The notes under the pieces are model-generated. The model saw only the letters and a list, made by a program, of their open reading frames with translations, searched no databases and had not been told where the DNA came from. The position numbers and the translations under genes are program-made. From Ectopseudomonas toyotomiensis (GTDB lineage: Bacteria > Pseudomonadota > Gammaproteobacteria > Pseudomonadales > Pseudomonadaceae), in NCBI RefSeq assembly GCF_900115695.1, contig NZ_FOXK01000005.1, positions 124,001 to 188,000 of the forward strand: a DNA stretch of 64,000 nucleotides, given 5' to 3'. This document shows positions 45,770-54,248 of this stretch, in pieces; position 1 is the first letter of the stretch, and every line of letters starts with the position of its first letter.

Positions 45770-47802
45770 GCTGGCTGAAATCACGCCGCCTGCATTACCT
45801 GGCAGGCCTGACGGCGCTGCTGTTCGTACTCTTCGCTGCCCTGCGCGGGCTGTTTCTGCTGGGTTTCTCCGCTGTCGAAAGCATCAGCGAACCGGATGTG
45901 CTGCCTACTCTCGGCATCGGCCTGCGCTTCGACCTGCGCCTGGCCCTGCTGTTGATGTTGCCGGTGGGCCTCCTGTTGGCACTGCCCAGGCTGCGCCTGG
46001 CGCGTTTTCGCGCTGTGCGCTGGCTGCTGCGCGGCTATCTGCTGCTGACCGTGGCCGCGCTGGGCCTGCTGTACATCATCGACTTCGGCCACTACGCCTA
46101 CCTGGGTGTACGACTCAACGCCACGGTGCTGCGCTTTGCCGGTGATGCACAGATCTCCGCCGGCATGCTCTGGCAGACCTACCCAGTGCTGTGGATAACC
46201 CTGGCCTGGCTGGCCGGTGTGGCGCTGTGGGCCTGGGCGCTGCTGCGCCTGGAGCGCGTCACCCTGGATCGACCGCAAGCACGACGAGTCGGCGTGTTGC
46301 CGGCAATCGGCGGTGTGGCGGTGGTGGGCGTGCTGGTGTTCTTCGGCCTGCTCGGCCGCGCCAGCGCGCTGAACCTGGAGAACCCGGTGCCGCTGCGCTG
46401 GAGCGACGCCTTCTACAGCGGCAACAGCCAGATCGGCGCGCTCGGGATCAATCCGGCGCTGTTTCTCTTCGACACCCTCAAGCTCGAACCCGCCGCCTTC
46501 GACGAGACCGCCACGCGCGAGCATTACGAGGTGGTGGCCGATTACCTGGGCGTCAGCGAGCGCGATGCGCAGGCGCTGAACTTCTTCCGCAACCAGCCGC
46601 TGCATGCGCACCGCATCCAGGCCGAGCGCCCGCCCAACGTGGTCTTCGTCATGCTCGAGTCTCTCGGCACCAGCGCCGTTGGGGCCTACGGCAACCCGCT
46701 GAACCCGACGCCGAATCTGGATCGTCTGGCCAAGGAGAGCTGGTTCTTCCGCCACTTCTACGTGCCGGTGACCGGCACTGCCAAGACGGTGTGGGCGAGT
46801 ATCACCGGCATCCCCGATGTGTCGCGCCAGGAGACGGCGACGCGCAACCCGCTGATCGCCCGTCAACGCACGCTGATCAACGCCCTGCCAGGCTACGAGA
46901 AGTTCTACATGATCGGCGGCAACGCCGGCTGGGCCAACATCAATGCGCTGATCCGCCAGAGTATCGACGGCGTGCAACTCTATGAGGAACGCCACTGGCA
47001 GTCGCCGCAGGTGGACGTGTGGGGTATCTCCGACCTGGATTTCTTCAAGGAGAGTTCGCAGATTCTCGGCGCCCTGCCCAAGGACAAGCCGTTCTTCGCC
47101 TACCTGCAAACCTCCGGCAACCACCGGCCCTTCACCATCCCCAAGGACAACGACGGCTTCGAGTCGCTCGACCTGCCGCTGGAGCAGGTGCAGCAGGCCG
47201 GATCGCGCAGCGTCGAGCAGTACAACGCGGTGCGCCTGCTGGATTTCAATATCGGGCGCCTGATGGAGCTGGCCAAGGAGCAAGGTTTTTACGACGACAC
47301 CATTTTCGTCTTCTTCGGCGACCACAACACCCGCATCAGCCAGATCCCGCACATGGCGCCAGCCTTCGAGCAACTGGGGCTGGAGAGCAACAACGTGCCG
47401 CTGCTGATCCACGCACCGAAATGGTTGGCGCCGCGCGAGTTCGACAAAGCCGTGGGCCTCGCCGACCTATTGCCGACGGTGGCCGGGCTGGTCGGTGTGC
47501 CCTTCGACAACGGCGGACTCGGTCGCGACCTGCAACTGCCAGCGCCGGAAGGCGAACGCGTGGTGCCGCTGGTGCTGCAGGAAGGCACCTTCCCGGTGAT
47601 CGGCGCGGTAACCCGAGATTTTCTCGTGCAGATGCAACACCACGGCAGCTCGCCAACCCTGCACGACCTGCGCTCGCCGACCCCGCGAGATAACGTTGCC
47701 GAACACTACCCCGAGGAATTCCAGCGCCTGCTGGCGCTAAGCCGTGGCTTGCATGAAGCAGCGCGGCTGCAGATGTACCGCAACGTGCAGGCGGAGGAGT
47801 AA
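45766..47802 (+). CDS. LTA synthase/sulfatase-family phosphoglycerol (or phosphoethanolamine) transferase
   Basis: A 678-residue enzyme: about five N-terminal helices (residues 1-200), then a periplasmic alkaline-phosphatase-fold domain. Catalytic features: VVFVMLESLG (metal Glu), PVTGTAKTVWASITG (nucleophile Thr), GGNAGWANI, SGNHRPFTIP and FVFFGDHNTRIS (metal Asp/His). This is the layout of LtaS and of OpgB-type phosphoglycerol transferases; Gram-negative members modify periplasmic glucans or lipids. Start at 45766 with AAGGAA upstream, coupled by ATGA to the previous gene. The PmrA-like box upstream would fit a surface-charge role, but that is inference. Confidence 0.87.
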   Translation: MSWLKSRRLHYLAGLTALLFVLFAALRGLFLLGFSAVESISEPDVLPTLGIGLRFDLRLALLLMLPVGLLLALPRLRLARFRAVRWLLRGYLLLTVAALGLLYIIDFGHYAYLGVRLNATVLRFAGDAQISAGMLWQTYPVLWITLAWLAGVALWAWALLRLERVTLDRPQARRVGVLPAIGGVAVVGVLVFFGLLGRASALNLENPVPLRWSDAFYSGNSQIGALGINPALFLFDTLKLEPAAFDETATREHYEVVADYLGVSERDAQALNFFRNQPLHAHRIQAERPPNVVFVMLESLGTSAVGAYGNPLNPTPNLDRLAKESWFFRHFYVPVTGTAKTVWASITGIPDVSRQETATRNPLIARQRTLINALPGYEKFYMIGGNAGWANINALIRQSIDGVQLYEERHWQSPQVDVWGISDLDFFKESSQILGALPKDKPFFAYLQTSGNHRPFTIPKDNDGFESLDLPLEQVQQAGSRSVEQYNAVRLLDFNIGRLMELAKEQGFYDDTIFVFFGDHNTRISQIPHMAPAFEQLGLESNNVPLLIHAPKWLAPREFDKAVGLADLLPTVAGLVGVPFDNGGLGRDLQLPAPEGERVVPLVLQEGTFPVIGAVTRDFLVQMQHHGSSPTLHDLRSPTPRDNVAEHYPEEFQRLLALSRGLHEAARLQMYRNVQAEE

Positions 47803-47831
47803 GGAGTCGGTGTGCCGTGCGCACCAGCCCG

Positions 47832-47856
47832 GTAGCCCGAATTACATCCGAGCTAC
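47832..47856. repeat. Imperfect palindrome between convergent genes
   Basis: GTAGCCCGA...TCCGAGCTAC, overlapping the stop codon of the AraC-type gene. Resembles the GTAGCCCGGAT repeats common at gene ends in Pseudomonas. Confidence 0.5.
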
Positions 47857-48845
47857 GCGCGAAAGCGGCTCGGCGGCACGCCGCTCCAGCGCTGGAAGGC
47901 GTGGCGGAAACTGGCGGTTTCGCTGAAACCGAGCACTTCGGCGATACGGTACACCGGCCATTGCTCCTCGCTGAGCAGCGCCTTGGCGCGTTCGAAGCGC
48001 AGCTCGTCGAGCAAGCCCTGGTAGCTGGTACCCAACTCCTGCAGGTGACGGCGCAGGGTACGCGGCGAGCAGTGCATCTGCTGCGCCAGGTTCTCCAACC
48101 CCGGCGGCTCGGCCAACTGCGCGGCGAGCAACTGGCGCACCCGCTCCAGCCAGGCCTGACGGCTGCTGAACTCGGCGTTCAGACGGCGGCAGCGTTCCAC
48201 CATGTCGCCGTGGGTCACGCTGTCGGCCAGCGGTAGCCGGCGCTCAAGCAACGCGGCGGGAAAGGCGAAAGCATTGCGCTGCGCCTCGAAACGCAGCGGA
48301 CAGGGAAAGCTCTGCGCATAGCGCGAGACGTAGTCTGGCCGAGCGTAGGTGAACTCGGCGCCTTCCAATGACAGCGGCTGGCGTAGCAGTTCGTCACCGA
48401 TCAGCTTCAGCGAGGCCAGGCACATCTCCACGTTGAACACTTCCAGCGCCTCGGCATCACGGTAGCCGCTGGCGCAGATCCAGGCCAGCTCGCCTTCCAC
48501 CTGCATGTCGAGGCGAAAATAGGTACCGAGTAGCGCCGGGTACTGCAGCAACAGACGCCAGGCGTCACCAAAGGTGGCAGCCGACAGCGCGGCGTAACCC
48601 AGCAGCCCATAGGAGGAAACATGCAGGCTGCGCCCCAGGTCGAGCCCCAGATCAGCACGTAGGGCCAGGGCATTGGCGCACACCTGCAGCTCCTGCACCC
48701 GGGTGATGCGCGCGTCGGCATTGTCCAGATCAGCCGCACCGATGCCGCTCCCAGCCAGCAATTGCGGGCGTAGCTCGGGCTGCTCGGCGAAGCGCTGGAG
48801 GATCAGGGAAACCACATGCAGGGTGGTCAGTGGGGCGTGCAGCAT
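47853..48845 (-). CDS. AraC family transcriptional regulator (OruR-like architecture)
   Basis: A 330-residue regulator with an N-terminal ligand-binding domain of the type in OruR and related proteins (VVSLILQRFAEQPELRPQLL; SYGLLGYAALSAATFGDAWR) and a C-terminal AraC HTH (LENLAQQMHCSPRTLRRHLQ; IAEVLGFSETASFRHAFQRW with PPSRFR). Flanked by the convergent envelope operon and a secreted-protein gene; no adjacent catabolic operon indicates its target. Confidence 0.88.
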   Translation of the reverse strand: MLHAPLTTLHVVSLILQRFAEQPELRPQLLAGSGIGAADLDNADARITRVQELQVCANALALRADLGLDLGRSLHVSSYGLLGYAALSAATFGDAWRLLLQYPALLGTYFRLDMQVEGELAWICASGYRDAEALEVFNVEMCLASLKLIGDELLRQPLSLEGAEFTYARPDYVSRYAQSFPCPLRFEAQRNAFAFPAALLERRLPLADSVTHGDMVERCRRLNAEFSSRQAWLERVRQLLAAQLAEPPGLENLAQQMHCSPRTLRRHLQELGTSYQGLLDELRFERAKALLSEEQWPVYRIAEVLGFSETASFRHAFQRWSGVPPSRFRA

Positions 48846-48900
48846 GATGCGTTCCGTCAGCGTGATAACGCAAAGGAACGCAAGAAATATGCCGCGAGGC

Positions 48901-48918
48901 GGCGGGCCGTGGCCCGCC
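48901..48918. terminator. GC-rich hairpin after the secreted-protein gene
   Basis: Perfect stem GGCGGGCC / GGCCCGCC with a 2-base loop, 8 bp beyond the stop of the minus-strand gene at 48927. It lacks a clear U-tract. Confidence 0.55.
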
Positions 48919-48926
48919 CGAGAGGA

Positions 48927-49721
48927 TCAGCGATTACGCAGAATGGCGTTGATGAAGTCGCCCTGATTCGGTTCATCCTTGAGGGTGGTGAACTGCAGTT
49001 GGCCGTCCTGCTCGCGCAACTTCATGCTTTCGCCGAAACGGCAGTCGACACCCTTGAGGGTCTTGGCCTCTGCCTTGTAGCGGTCGTCCTTGCCACACAG
49101 GTAGGCCATCTGGTTGACCACCTCACCGCAGAAACTCGGCACGCTGAGGCCGATCAGTTGCTCATCGGACATCGCGCTCCAGTCCACCTTGGTGCTCAGC
49201 GGGGTGGCGCAGGCCTTGGAGGCTTCGCCGTCGATCTCCTGCAGGCGCGCGCTGTAATCGGCAACACGCTGCTTGCGGTCGAAGGCGGCGAGGCGCGCCT
49301 GCAGGCCATCCTTCTCCTGCTTCTGGTAAATCGCCAGGAGGTCCTTCGGCTTCAGTGCCTTGGTCTTGTCCTCGTTGTAACTGAGCTCGAAGCCCTGGGT
49401 GTTCGGCAGGTTGAGCTGGTAGCTCTCGCCGCTCCAGGCGCGGCGCTTGTTCAGCAGGTTGTAGTCGCGGCCATCGAGGCGGATGCCATAGTCGCGCTGC
49501 TCGTTGCCCAGCTCGCGAACGTCGGTAAGAAACACCACTTCGTCGAGCGGGTGATTGATGCCGCGCACCTGCACCAGCGCCTGCTTGCCGTCGGCAGAAG
49601 GGGCCAGCGCCAGGCTCACGCCCTGGCCGGCATCGAAGACTTGCGGGTGCTTGGCCAGATCCAGCGCAGCGGCTTGAAGGGAAAGCACGGAGAGGGCAAC
49701 GAGCGAAACGTACTGTTTCAT
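48927..49721 (-). CDS. Hypothetical secreted protein
   Basis: A 264-residue protein with a signal peptide (MKQYVSLVALSVLSLQAAA). Mature part: an N-terminal beta-rich half (GQGVSLALAPSADGKQALVQVRG; RDYGIRLDGRDYNLLNKR), a charged helical middle (LLAIYQKQEKDGLQARLAAFDRKQ) and a C-terminal part with four cysteines (KACATP, SFCGEV, YLCGKDD, VDCRFGE) that could form two disulfides. No family recognised. The start at 49721 is the signal-peptide Met; the frame is open further upstream without homology. Monocistronic between the AraC and alcohol dehydrogenase genes. Confidence 0.78.
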   Translation of the reverse strand: MKQYVSLVALSVLSLQAAALDLAKHPQVFDAGQGVSLALAPSADGKQALVQVRGINHPLDEVVFLTDVRELGNEQRDYGIRLDGRDYNLLNKRRAWSGESYQLNLPNTQGFELSYNEDKTKALKPKDLLAIYQKQEKDGLQARLAAFDRKQRVADYSARLQEIDGEASKACATPLSTKVDWSAMSDEQLIGLSVPSFCGEVVNQMAYLCGKDDRYKAEAKTLKGVDCRFGESMKLREQDGQLQFTTLKDEPNQGDFINAILRNR

Positions 49722-49839
49722 GACGACACGTCCTTGTTCGGATGAAGAGCGCACAGTATAGCCCGCTGCCTGGCGGCGATCTGTGCGCCCGTCCGCGTCC
49801 GTTCTGTAGGAAAGTTGCCAATCCGTGGCCTTGCTCGAA

Positions 49840-50862
49840 TCAGAACTGCAGCACCACCCGCCCCTCGATCTGCCCACCGCGCATTTGATCGAAGATGCCA
49901 TTGATGTTGTCCAGGCTGTCGCTGTGCACCGTGGCCTTGACCAGCCCCTCGCCAGCGAAATCCAGCGCTTCCTGCAGATCGGCGCGAGTGCCGACGATCG
50001 AGCCGGTGATGGTGATGGCCTTGAGCACCACATCGAAGATCGGCGTAGGGAAATCACCCGGCGGCAGGCCGACCAGGGCCACCGTACCGTGTCGGCGTGC
50101 CATACCGATGGCCTGGCCGAAGGCGGCGTTGGACACCGCGGTGACCAGCACGCCGTGAGCGCCGCCGATATCGCGCTGCACCACCTCGGCAGGGTTTTCC
50201 TTGCGCGCGTTGATGGTCAGGCTGGCGCCAAGCTTGCGCGCCAGTTCCAGCTTGGCGTCGTCAACGTCCACCGCAATCACGTGCAGGCCCATGGCGCGGG
50301 CATACTGCACGGCAACGTGGCCGAGGCCGCCAATACCGGAGATCGCCACCCACTGACCGGGGCGCGCCCTGGTTTCCTTGAGACCCTTGTATACCGTCAC
50401 GCCGGCGCAGAGGATCGGCGCGATCTCGAGGAAGTCGACGTTCTTCGGCAGAATACCGACGTAGTTCGGGTCAGCCAGCACGTATTCGGCGTAGCCACCG
50501 TTGATCGAGTAGCCGGTATTCTGCTGGCTCTCGCACAGGGTTTCCCAGCCGGTCAGACAGTGCTCGCAGCAGCCGCAGGCGGTGTACAGCCAGGGCACGC
50601 CGACGCGGTCGCCCTCCTTGACCCGCGTGACGCCGCTGCCGACCGCCGCCACGTAGCCGACCCCTTCGTGGCCGGGAATGAATGGCAGGCTCGGCTTCAC
50701 CGGCCAGTCGCCTTCGGCGGCGTGCAGGTCGGTATGGCAGACGCCCGAGGCCTCGATCTTCACCAGAATCTGCCCGGGGCCAGGCAGCGGGGTTTTCACC
50801 TCCTCGATACGCAGCGGCTGCCCGAAGGCGTGGACGACTGCGGCTTTCATGGTCCGGTTCAT
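49840..50862 (-). CDS. adhP: Zinc-dependent alcohol dehydrogenase
   Basis: A 340-residue medium-chain dehydrogenase interconverting alcohols (for example ethanol) and aldehydes with NAD+. Catalytic zinc ligands lie in [15 protein letters not shown] and PGHEGVG; the structural zinc site is the four-cysteine lobe [16 protein letters not shown]; the Rossmann motif is [15 protein letters not shown]. The start MNRTMKAAV at 50862 has AGAGGA upstream and is preferred over the inner Met. Close to AdhP/AdhA of Gammaproteobacteria. Divergent from purE. Confidence 0.93.
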   Translation of the reverse strand: MNRTMKAAVVHAFGQPLRIEEVKTPLPGPGQILVKIEASGVCHTDLHAAEGDWPVKPSLPFIPGHEGVGYVAAVGSGVTRVKEGDRVGVPWLYTACGCCEHCLTGWETLCESQQNTGYSINGGYAEYVLADPNYVGILPKNVDFLEIAPILCAGVTVYKGLKETRARPGQWVAISGIGGLGHVAVQYARAMGLHVIAVDVDDAKLELARKLGASLTINARKENPAEVVQRDIGGAHGVLVTAVSNAAFGQAIGMARRHGTVALVGLPPGDFPTPIFDVVLKAITITGSIVGTRADLQEALDFAGEGLVKATVHSDSLDNINGIFDQMRGGQIEGRVVLQF

Positions 50863-51015
50863 GCGCGGTTCCTCTTGCATGCGAGTGTCTGTCCAGTGTG
50901 CGCGCGCAGCCCGCACCGGCATTGCTCCAGAGCAAGGTTTAGGCGGTTTTCATCCTCTGCCACAGCTTGCATGACAAACGGTCATCGCCACTGCCCGCCA
51001 GCAGTGGCTTTGCGT

Positions 51016-51101
51016 TATACTGCGCGGCCTCCGGCCGGCAGCACCCGGCCAACGAATCATGACAAGCCACGCTGGCCCGCCCGCGTGGCTTGTTGGTTTT
51101 T
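51016..51101 (+). promoter_or_regulatory. purE leader with attenuator-like terminator hairpin
   Basis: A TATACT -10-like box (51016-51021) is followed by a GC-rich stem region (GGCCTCCGGCC...) and then a perfect 11-bp hairpin ACAAGCCACGC / GCGTGGCTTGT (51062-51072 with 51083-51093, 10-base loop) with TTTTT at 51097-51101. No plus-strand gene lies upstream, so a rightward terminator here should act on the purE leader itself. A further small hairpin (GCGCC-GCGA-GGCGC) follows at about 51105-51118, before purE. Confidence 0.6.
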
Positions 51102-51138
51102 GATGCGCCGCGAGGCGCCCGAGAAAAGAGGCACGACG

Positions 51139-51630
51139 ATGAGCGCACTGGTTGGCGTGATCATGGGCTCCAAGTCCGATTGGTCCACCCTTAGCCACAC
51201 CGCCGAGATGCTGGACAAGCTGGGCATCCCCCACGAGGTCAAGGTGGTCTCCGCCCACCGCACTCCGGACCTGCTGTTCCAGTACGCCGAAGAGGCTGAA
51301 GCACGCGGCATTCAGGTGATCATCGCCGGTGCCGGTGGCGCCGCTCACCTGCCGGGCATGTGCGCGGCCAAGACCCACCTGCCGGTGCTCGGCGTACCGG
51401 TGCAGTCGTCGATGCTCTCGGGTGTCGACTCGCTGCTGTCGATCGTGCAGATGCCGGCCGGCATTCCGGTCGCCACCCTGGCCATCGGCAAGGCCGGTGC
51501 GGTCAACGCCGCCCTGCTGGCCGCCAGCATCCTCGGTCACCAGCACCCGCAGTTACATGCGGCGCTGAAGCAGTTCCGTCAGGAACAGACCGATACGGTA
51601 CTGAGCAATCCGGACCCGCGCGAGGCCTGA
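51139..51630 (+). CDS. purE: N5-carboxyaminoimidazole ribonucleotide mutase
   Basis: A 163-residue class I PurE catalysing N5-CAIR to CAIR in purine synthesis. Motifs: VIMGSKSDW (Ser/Asp of the active site), VVSAHRTPD (catalytic His) and [13 protein letters not shown]. The start at 51139 follows AAGAGGC. Partner of PurK downstream; the two genes are separated by 147 bp that contains a mobile repeat, unusual for a pair that normally lies very close. Confidence 0.97.
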   Translation: MSALVGVIMGSKSDWSTLSHTAEMLDKLGIPHEVKVVSAHRTPDLLFQYAEEAEARGIQVIIAGAGGAAHLPGMCAAKTHLPVLGVPVQSSMLSGVDSLLSIVQMPAGIPVATLAIGKAGAVNAALLAASILGHQHPQLHAALKQFRQEQTDTVLSNPDPREA

Positions 51631-51660
51631 AGCCCATTCCATCAGGGGCTGCGACACGGC

Positions 51661-51743
51661 GCATTTGAACGCCGTGCGCTGCTCGGAATGCTCATTTACC
51701 GGCGTAAACTCCGCTTCCTGCGCTGCGCGCAGCGTTCAAATGC
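51661..51743. repeat. MITE-like structured repeat, short copy C (between purE and purK)
   Basis: An 83-bp element with terminal inverted repeats GCATTTGAACGC / GCGTTCAAATGC, imperfectly extended inward. Its core, read on the minus strand, contains GAAGCGGAGTTTACG and GTAAATGAGCATTC, which match the cores of the copies at 34689-34827 and 62274-62413. The arms are unrelated to those of the other copies. Confidence 0.75.
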
Positions 51744-51777
51744 TTGGTCTCGCCACCTGCTGAAAAGGGGCTTTGTT

Positions 51778-52863
51778 ATGAAAATCGGTGTGATCGGTGG
51801 CGGCCAACTGGGCCGCATGATGGCCCTGGCGGGCACCCCGCTGGGCATGAACTTCGCCTTCCTCGACCCGGCGCCGGACGCCTGCGCCCAGGCGCTCGGC
51901 GAGCATATCCGCGCCGACTATGGCGATCAGGATCACCTGCGCCAGCTGGCCGACGAGGTCGACCTGGTCACCTTCGAATTCGAGAGCGTGCCGGCCGAAA
52001 CCGTCGCCTTCCTCTCGCAGTTCGTGCCGGTCTATCCGGGTGCAGAGGCGCTGCGCATCGCCCGCGATCGCTGGTTCGAGAAGTCCATGTTCCGCGAGCT
52101 GGGCATCCCCACCCCCGAGTTCGCCGACATCCAGTCGCAGGCTGATCTGGACGCCGCGGTGGCCAGCATCGGCCTGCCGGCGGTGATGAAGACCCGCACC
52201 CTGGGTTATGACGGCAAGGGCCAGAAAGTCCTGCGCAAGCCCGAAGACGTCACTGGCGCCTTCGCCGAACTGGGCAGCGTGCCGTGCATCCTCGAAGGCT
52301 TCGTGTCCTTCACCGGCGAGGTGTCGCTGATCGCCGTGCGCGCCCGTGACGGTGAAACGCGCTTCTACCCGCTGGTGCATAACACCCACGACAGCGGCAT
52401 CCTCGCCCTGTCCGTTGCCAGCACCGATCATCCTCTGCAGGCGCTGGCCGAGGACTACGTCGGCCGCGTGCTGGACAAGCTCGACTACGTCGGCGTGCTG
52501 GCCTTCGAGTTCTTCGAGGTGGACGGCGGCCTCAAGGCCAACGAGATCGCCCCGCGCGTGCACAACTCCGGGCACTGGACCATCGAAGGCGCCGAGTGCA
52601 GCCAGTTCGAGAACCATCTGCGCGCCGTCGCCGGCCTACCGTTGGGTTCCACCGCCAAGTTGGGTGAGAGCGCCATGCTCAACTTCATCGGCTCGGTGCC
52701 GCCGGTGGACAAGGTGATCAGCGTTGCCGACTGCCATCTGCACCACTACGGCAAGGCCTTCAAGGCCGGACGCAAGGTCGGTCATGCCACCCTGCGTTGC
52801 GCCGACCGCGCCAGCCTGGATGCGCGTATCGCCGACGTTCAGGCGTTGATCGCCGCAGACTGA
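51778..52863 (+). CDS. purK: 5-(carboxyamino)imidazole ribonucleotide synthase
   Basis: A 361-residue ATP-grasp enzyme that carboxylates AIR with ATP and bicarbonate. It starts MKIGVIGGGQLGRMMALAG (Gly-rich loop); YVGVLAFEFFEVDGGLKANE and APRVHNSGHWTIEGAECSQF match the PurK signature. AAGGGG is 7 nt before the ATG. Downstream of purE and presumably in one transcript unless the intervening repeat terminates. Confidence 0.96.
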   Translation: MKIGVIGGGQLGRMMALAGTPLGMNFAFLDPAPDACAQALGEHIRADYGDQDHLRQLADEVDLVTFEFESVPAETVAFLSQFVPVYPGAEALRIARDRWFEKSMFRELGIPTPEFADIQSQADLDAAVASIGLPAVMKTRTLGYDGKGQKVLRKPEDVTGAFAELGSVPCILEGFVSFTGEVSLIAVRARDGETRFYPLVHNTHDSGILALSVASTDHPLQALAEDYVGRVLDKLDYVGVLAFEFFEVDGGLKANEIAPRVHNSGHWTIEGAECSQFENHLRAVAGLPLGSTAKLGESAMLNFIGSVPPVDKVISVADCHLHHYGKAFKAGRKVGHATLRCADRASLDARIADVQALIAAD

Positions 52864-52883
52864 CAGATCGATTCGCAGCTAGA

Positions 52884-52911
52884 CTCTTGAACGACGGTGG
52901 TCGTTCAAGAG
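52884..52911. terminator. Perfect inverted repeat between purK and the next gene
   Basis: A 12-bp perfect stem (CTCTTGAACGAC, GGTG, GTCGTTCAAGAG), 20 bp after the purK stop. Its right arm carries the only AGAG available as ribosome site for the gene at 52918. It could end purK transcription, hide that ribosome site, or be an operator. Confidence 0.6.
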
Positions 52912-52917
52912 CCCCCC

Positions 52918-53685
52918 ATGAAGCGTCTTCTTTCCTTACTGCCTCTACTGTTCACGCTGACCTGCGTTGGCGCGCAAGAGGTGCTGCGCGTCGACTTTCG
53001 CGAACGGCCACCGGAGATGCGTGCTGTCGACGGCCTGCCCAGCGGCCCACTGATCAGCGTACTGGAAACGGCCGCACACCGTGTCGGGGTAGAGCTGCAG
53101 TGGCGTGAAGCGCCCTTCCTGCGCAGTCTTGACGACCTGCGCTCCGGACGAGTCGACCTGGTACCGCGCGTATTGCTCACTCAACAACGCCGCGAGTACA
53201 TCCATTTCCTGCCCAGCATCGGCAATCAGCAACTGAACGTTCGCTTCGTCGTGCGCCCGGGGGAAGAGGCCAGACTGAGCCGCTACGAGGATCTGTACGA
53301 CCTGTCTCTGGGTGTCAAACGCGGTACGGCCTATTTCGAACCTTTCGACAGCGATGACATGCTCGGTCGCGCCTATGCCAGCGACGATGCGCAACTGGCC
53401 GCGATGTTCCGGGCTGGGCGCCTGGACACCATCGCAGTGCTCGACGCCGTACCGATGGAGGCGCAATTCCAGGCCATGAACTTTCGCGCCTACAGCTATG
53501 CGCACTACGCCCACCAGCAGGTACTGGGCAACCATTTCGGCGCGTCGCTGAAACGCTACCAGAGCGACCGGCGCGAGCTCTACGACCACCTGGGCGCTGA
53601 GCTGCAACGCATGCGTGAAGAGGGCGAAGTTGCCCTGATCTACCACCGCTATGGCGTTCTGCCGCCAGACGAGGCGAACCGATAG
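52918..53685 (+). CDS. Periplasmic solute-binding-like protein (SBP family 3 type)
   Basis: A 255-residue protein with signal peptide (MKRLLSLLPLLFTLTCVGA). The mature part has the amino-acid-binding-protein pattern VLRVDFRERPPEM, GPLISVLETAAHRVGVELQW, DDLRSGRVDLVPRVLLTQQR and LGVKRGTAYFEPF. No transporter genes are adjacent; stand-alone members of this type are common in Pseudomonas and may be orphan sensors. A strong inverted repeat covers its ribosome-binding region. Confidence 0.82.
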   Translation: MKRLLSLLPLLFTLTCVGAQEVLRVDFRERPPEMRAVDGLPSGPLISVLETAAHRVGVELQWREAPFLRSLDDLRSGRVDLVPRVLLTQQRREYIHFLPSIGNQQLNVRFVVRPGEEARLSRYEDLYDLSLGVKRGTAYFEPFDSDDMLGRAYASDDAQLAAMFRAGRLDTIAVLDAVPMEAQFQAMNFRAYSYAHYAHQQVLGNHFGASLKRYQSDRRELYDHLGAELQRMREEGEVALIYHRYGVLPPDEANR

Positions 53686-53748
53686 CCCCATTGACTTGTC
53701 CCATGACGGGCCTGCCGCACGAGCGGCACTCATCAAGGAGACACGCCA

Positions 53749-53994
53749 ATGGGCATTATCGGCACCATCTTCATCGGCCTGATCGTCGGGTTGATCGCAC
53801 GTTTTCTCAAACCTGGCGATGACAGCATGGGCTGGATCATGACCATCCTGCTCGGCATCGGCGGCTCCATCGCCGCTACCTATGGCGGCCAGGCGCTGGG
53901 CATCTACCAGGCCGGACAGGCCGCCGGTTTTATCGGCGCAGTGATCGGCGCCATCGTTCTGCTGGTAATCTACGGCGCGATCAAGAAGGGCTGA
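53749..53994 (+). CDS. GlsB/YeaQ/YmgE family small membrane protein
   Basis: An 81-residue protein with three hydrophobic segments (GIIGTIFIGLIVGLIARFL; WIMTILLGIGGSIAATYGG; AGFIGAVIGAIVLLVIYGAI) and the family pattern LKPGDDSMGWIMTILLGI. Formerly called transglycosylase-associated protein; members are stress-induced, with unknown function. AAGGAG precedes the ATG at 53749. Confidence 0.9.
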   Translation: MGIIGTIFIGLIVGLIARFLKPGDDSMGWIMTILLGIGGSIAATYGGQALGIYQAGQAAGFIGAVIGAIVLLVIYGAIKKG

Positions 53995-54048
53995 CAAGCC
54001 CAGGTCAGGAGCCGAATGCCGTTCACTTAAGGTTGCAAACGCTTGGCT

Positions 54049-54152
54049 CCCCTCTCCCATTTATGGGAGAGGGGCTGGGGGAGAGGGCTGAAAACACCGC
54101 AAAACTGCCAGTTTTCCCCTCTCCCTAACCCTCTCCCCAAAGGGGCGAGGAG
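54049..54152. repeat. CCCTCTCCC dispersed palindromic repeat
   Basis: Starts with a perfect 11-bp hairpin CCCCTCTCCCA-TTTA-TGGGAGAGGGG (54049-54074) and continues with GGGGGAGAGGG and CCCTCTCCCTAACCCTCTCC. Related to the repeat at 4505-4528. Lies between the YeaQ-like gene and the DUF3299 gene. Confidence 0.75.
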
Positions 54153-54196
54153 ACTAATCGCGTCCGACCATTGCTTATGTGAACAGCATTACGGGC

Positions 54197-54218
54197 AGGA
54201 GCCGACTTGTCGGCTCCT
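54197..54218. terminator. Hairpin upstream of the DUF3299 gene
   Basis: Perfect 10-bp stem AGGAGCCGAC / GTCGGCTCCT with a 2-base loop, 30 bp before the gene start. No U-tract; a leader structure or leftover terminator. Confidence 0.45.
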
Positions 54219-54248
54219 CGTTAACGCCGCCACGAGATGCCATACCCC

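Noticed and set aside
45781..47412. Minus-strand open frame of about 540 codons opposite the LTA-synthase-like gene
   Set aside because: Antisense shadow; low-complexity His/Gln/Val-rich translation and no family motif.
54049..54152. Possible CRISPR-like short repeats (CCCTCTCCC units)
   Set aside because: Units are irregular, palindromic and without uniform spacers; same family as the 4505-4528 repeat, so a dispersed intergenic element.
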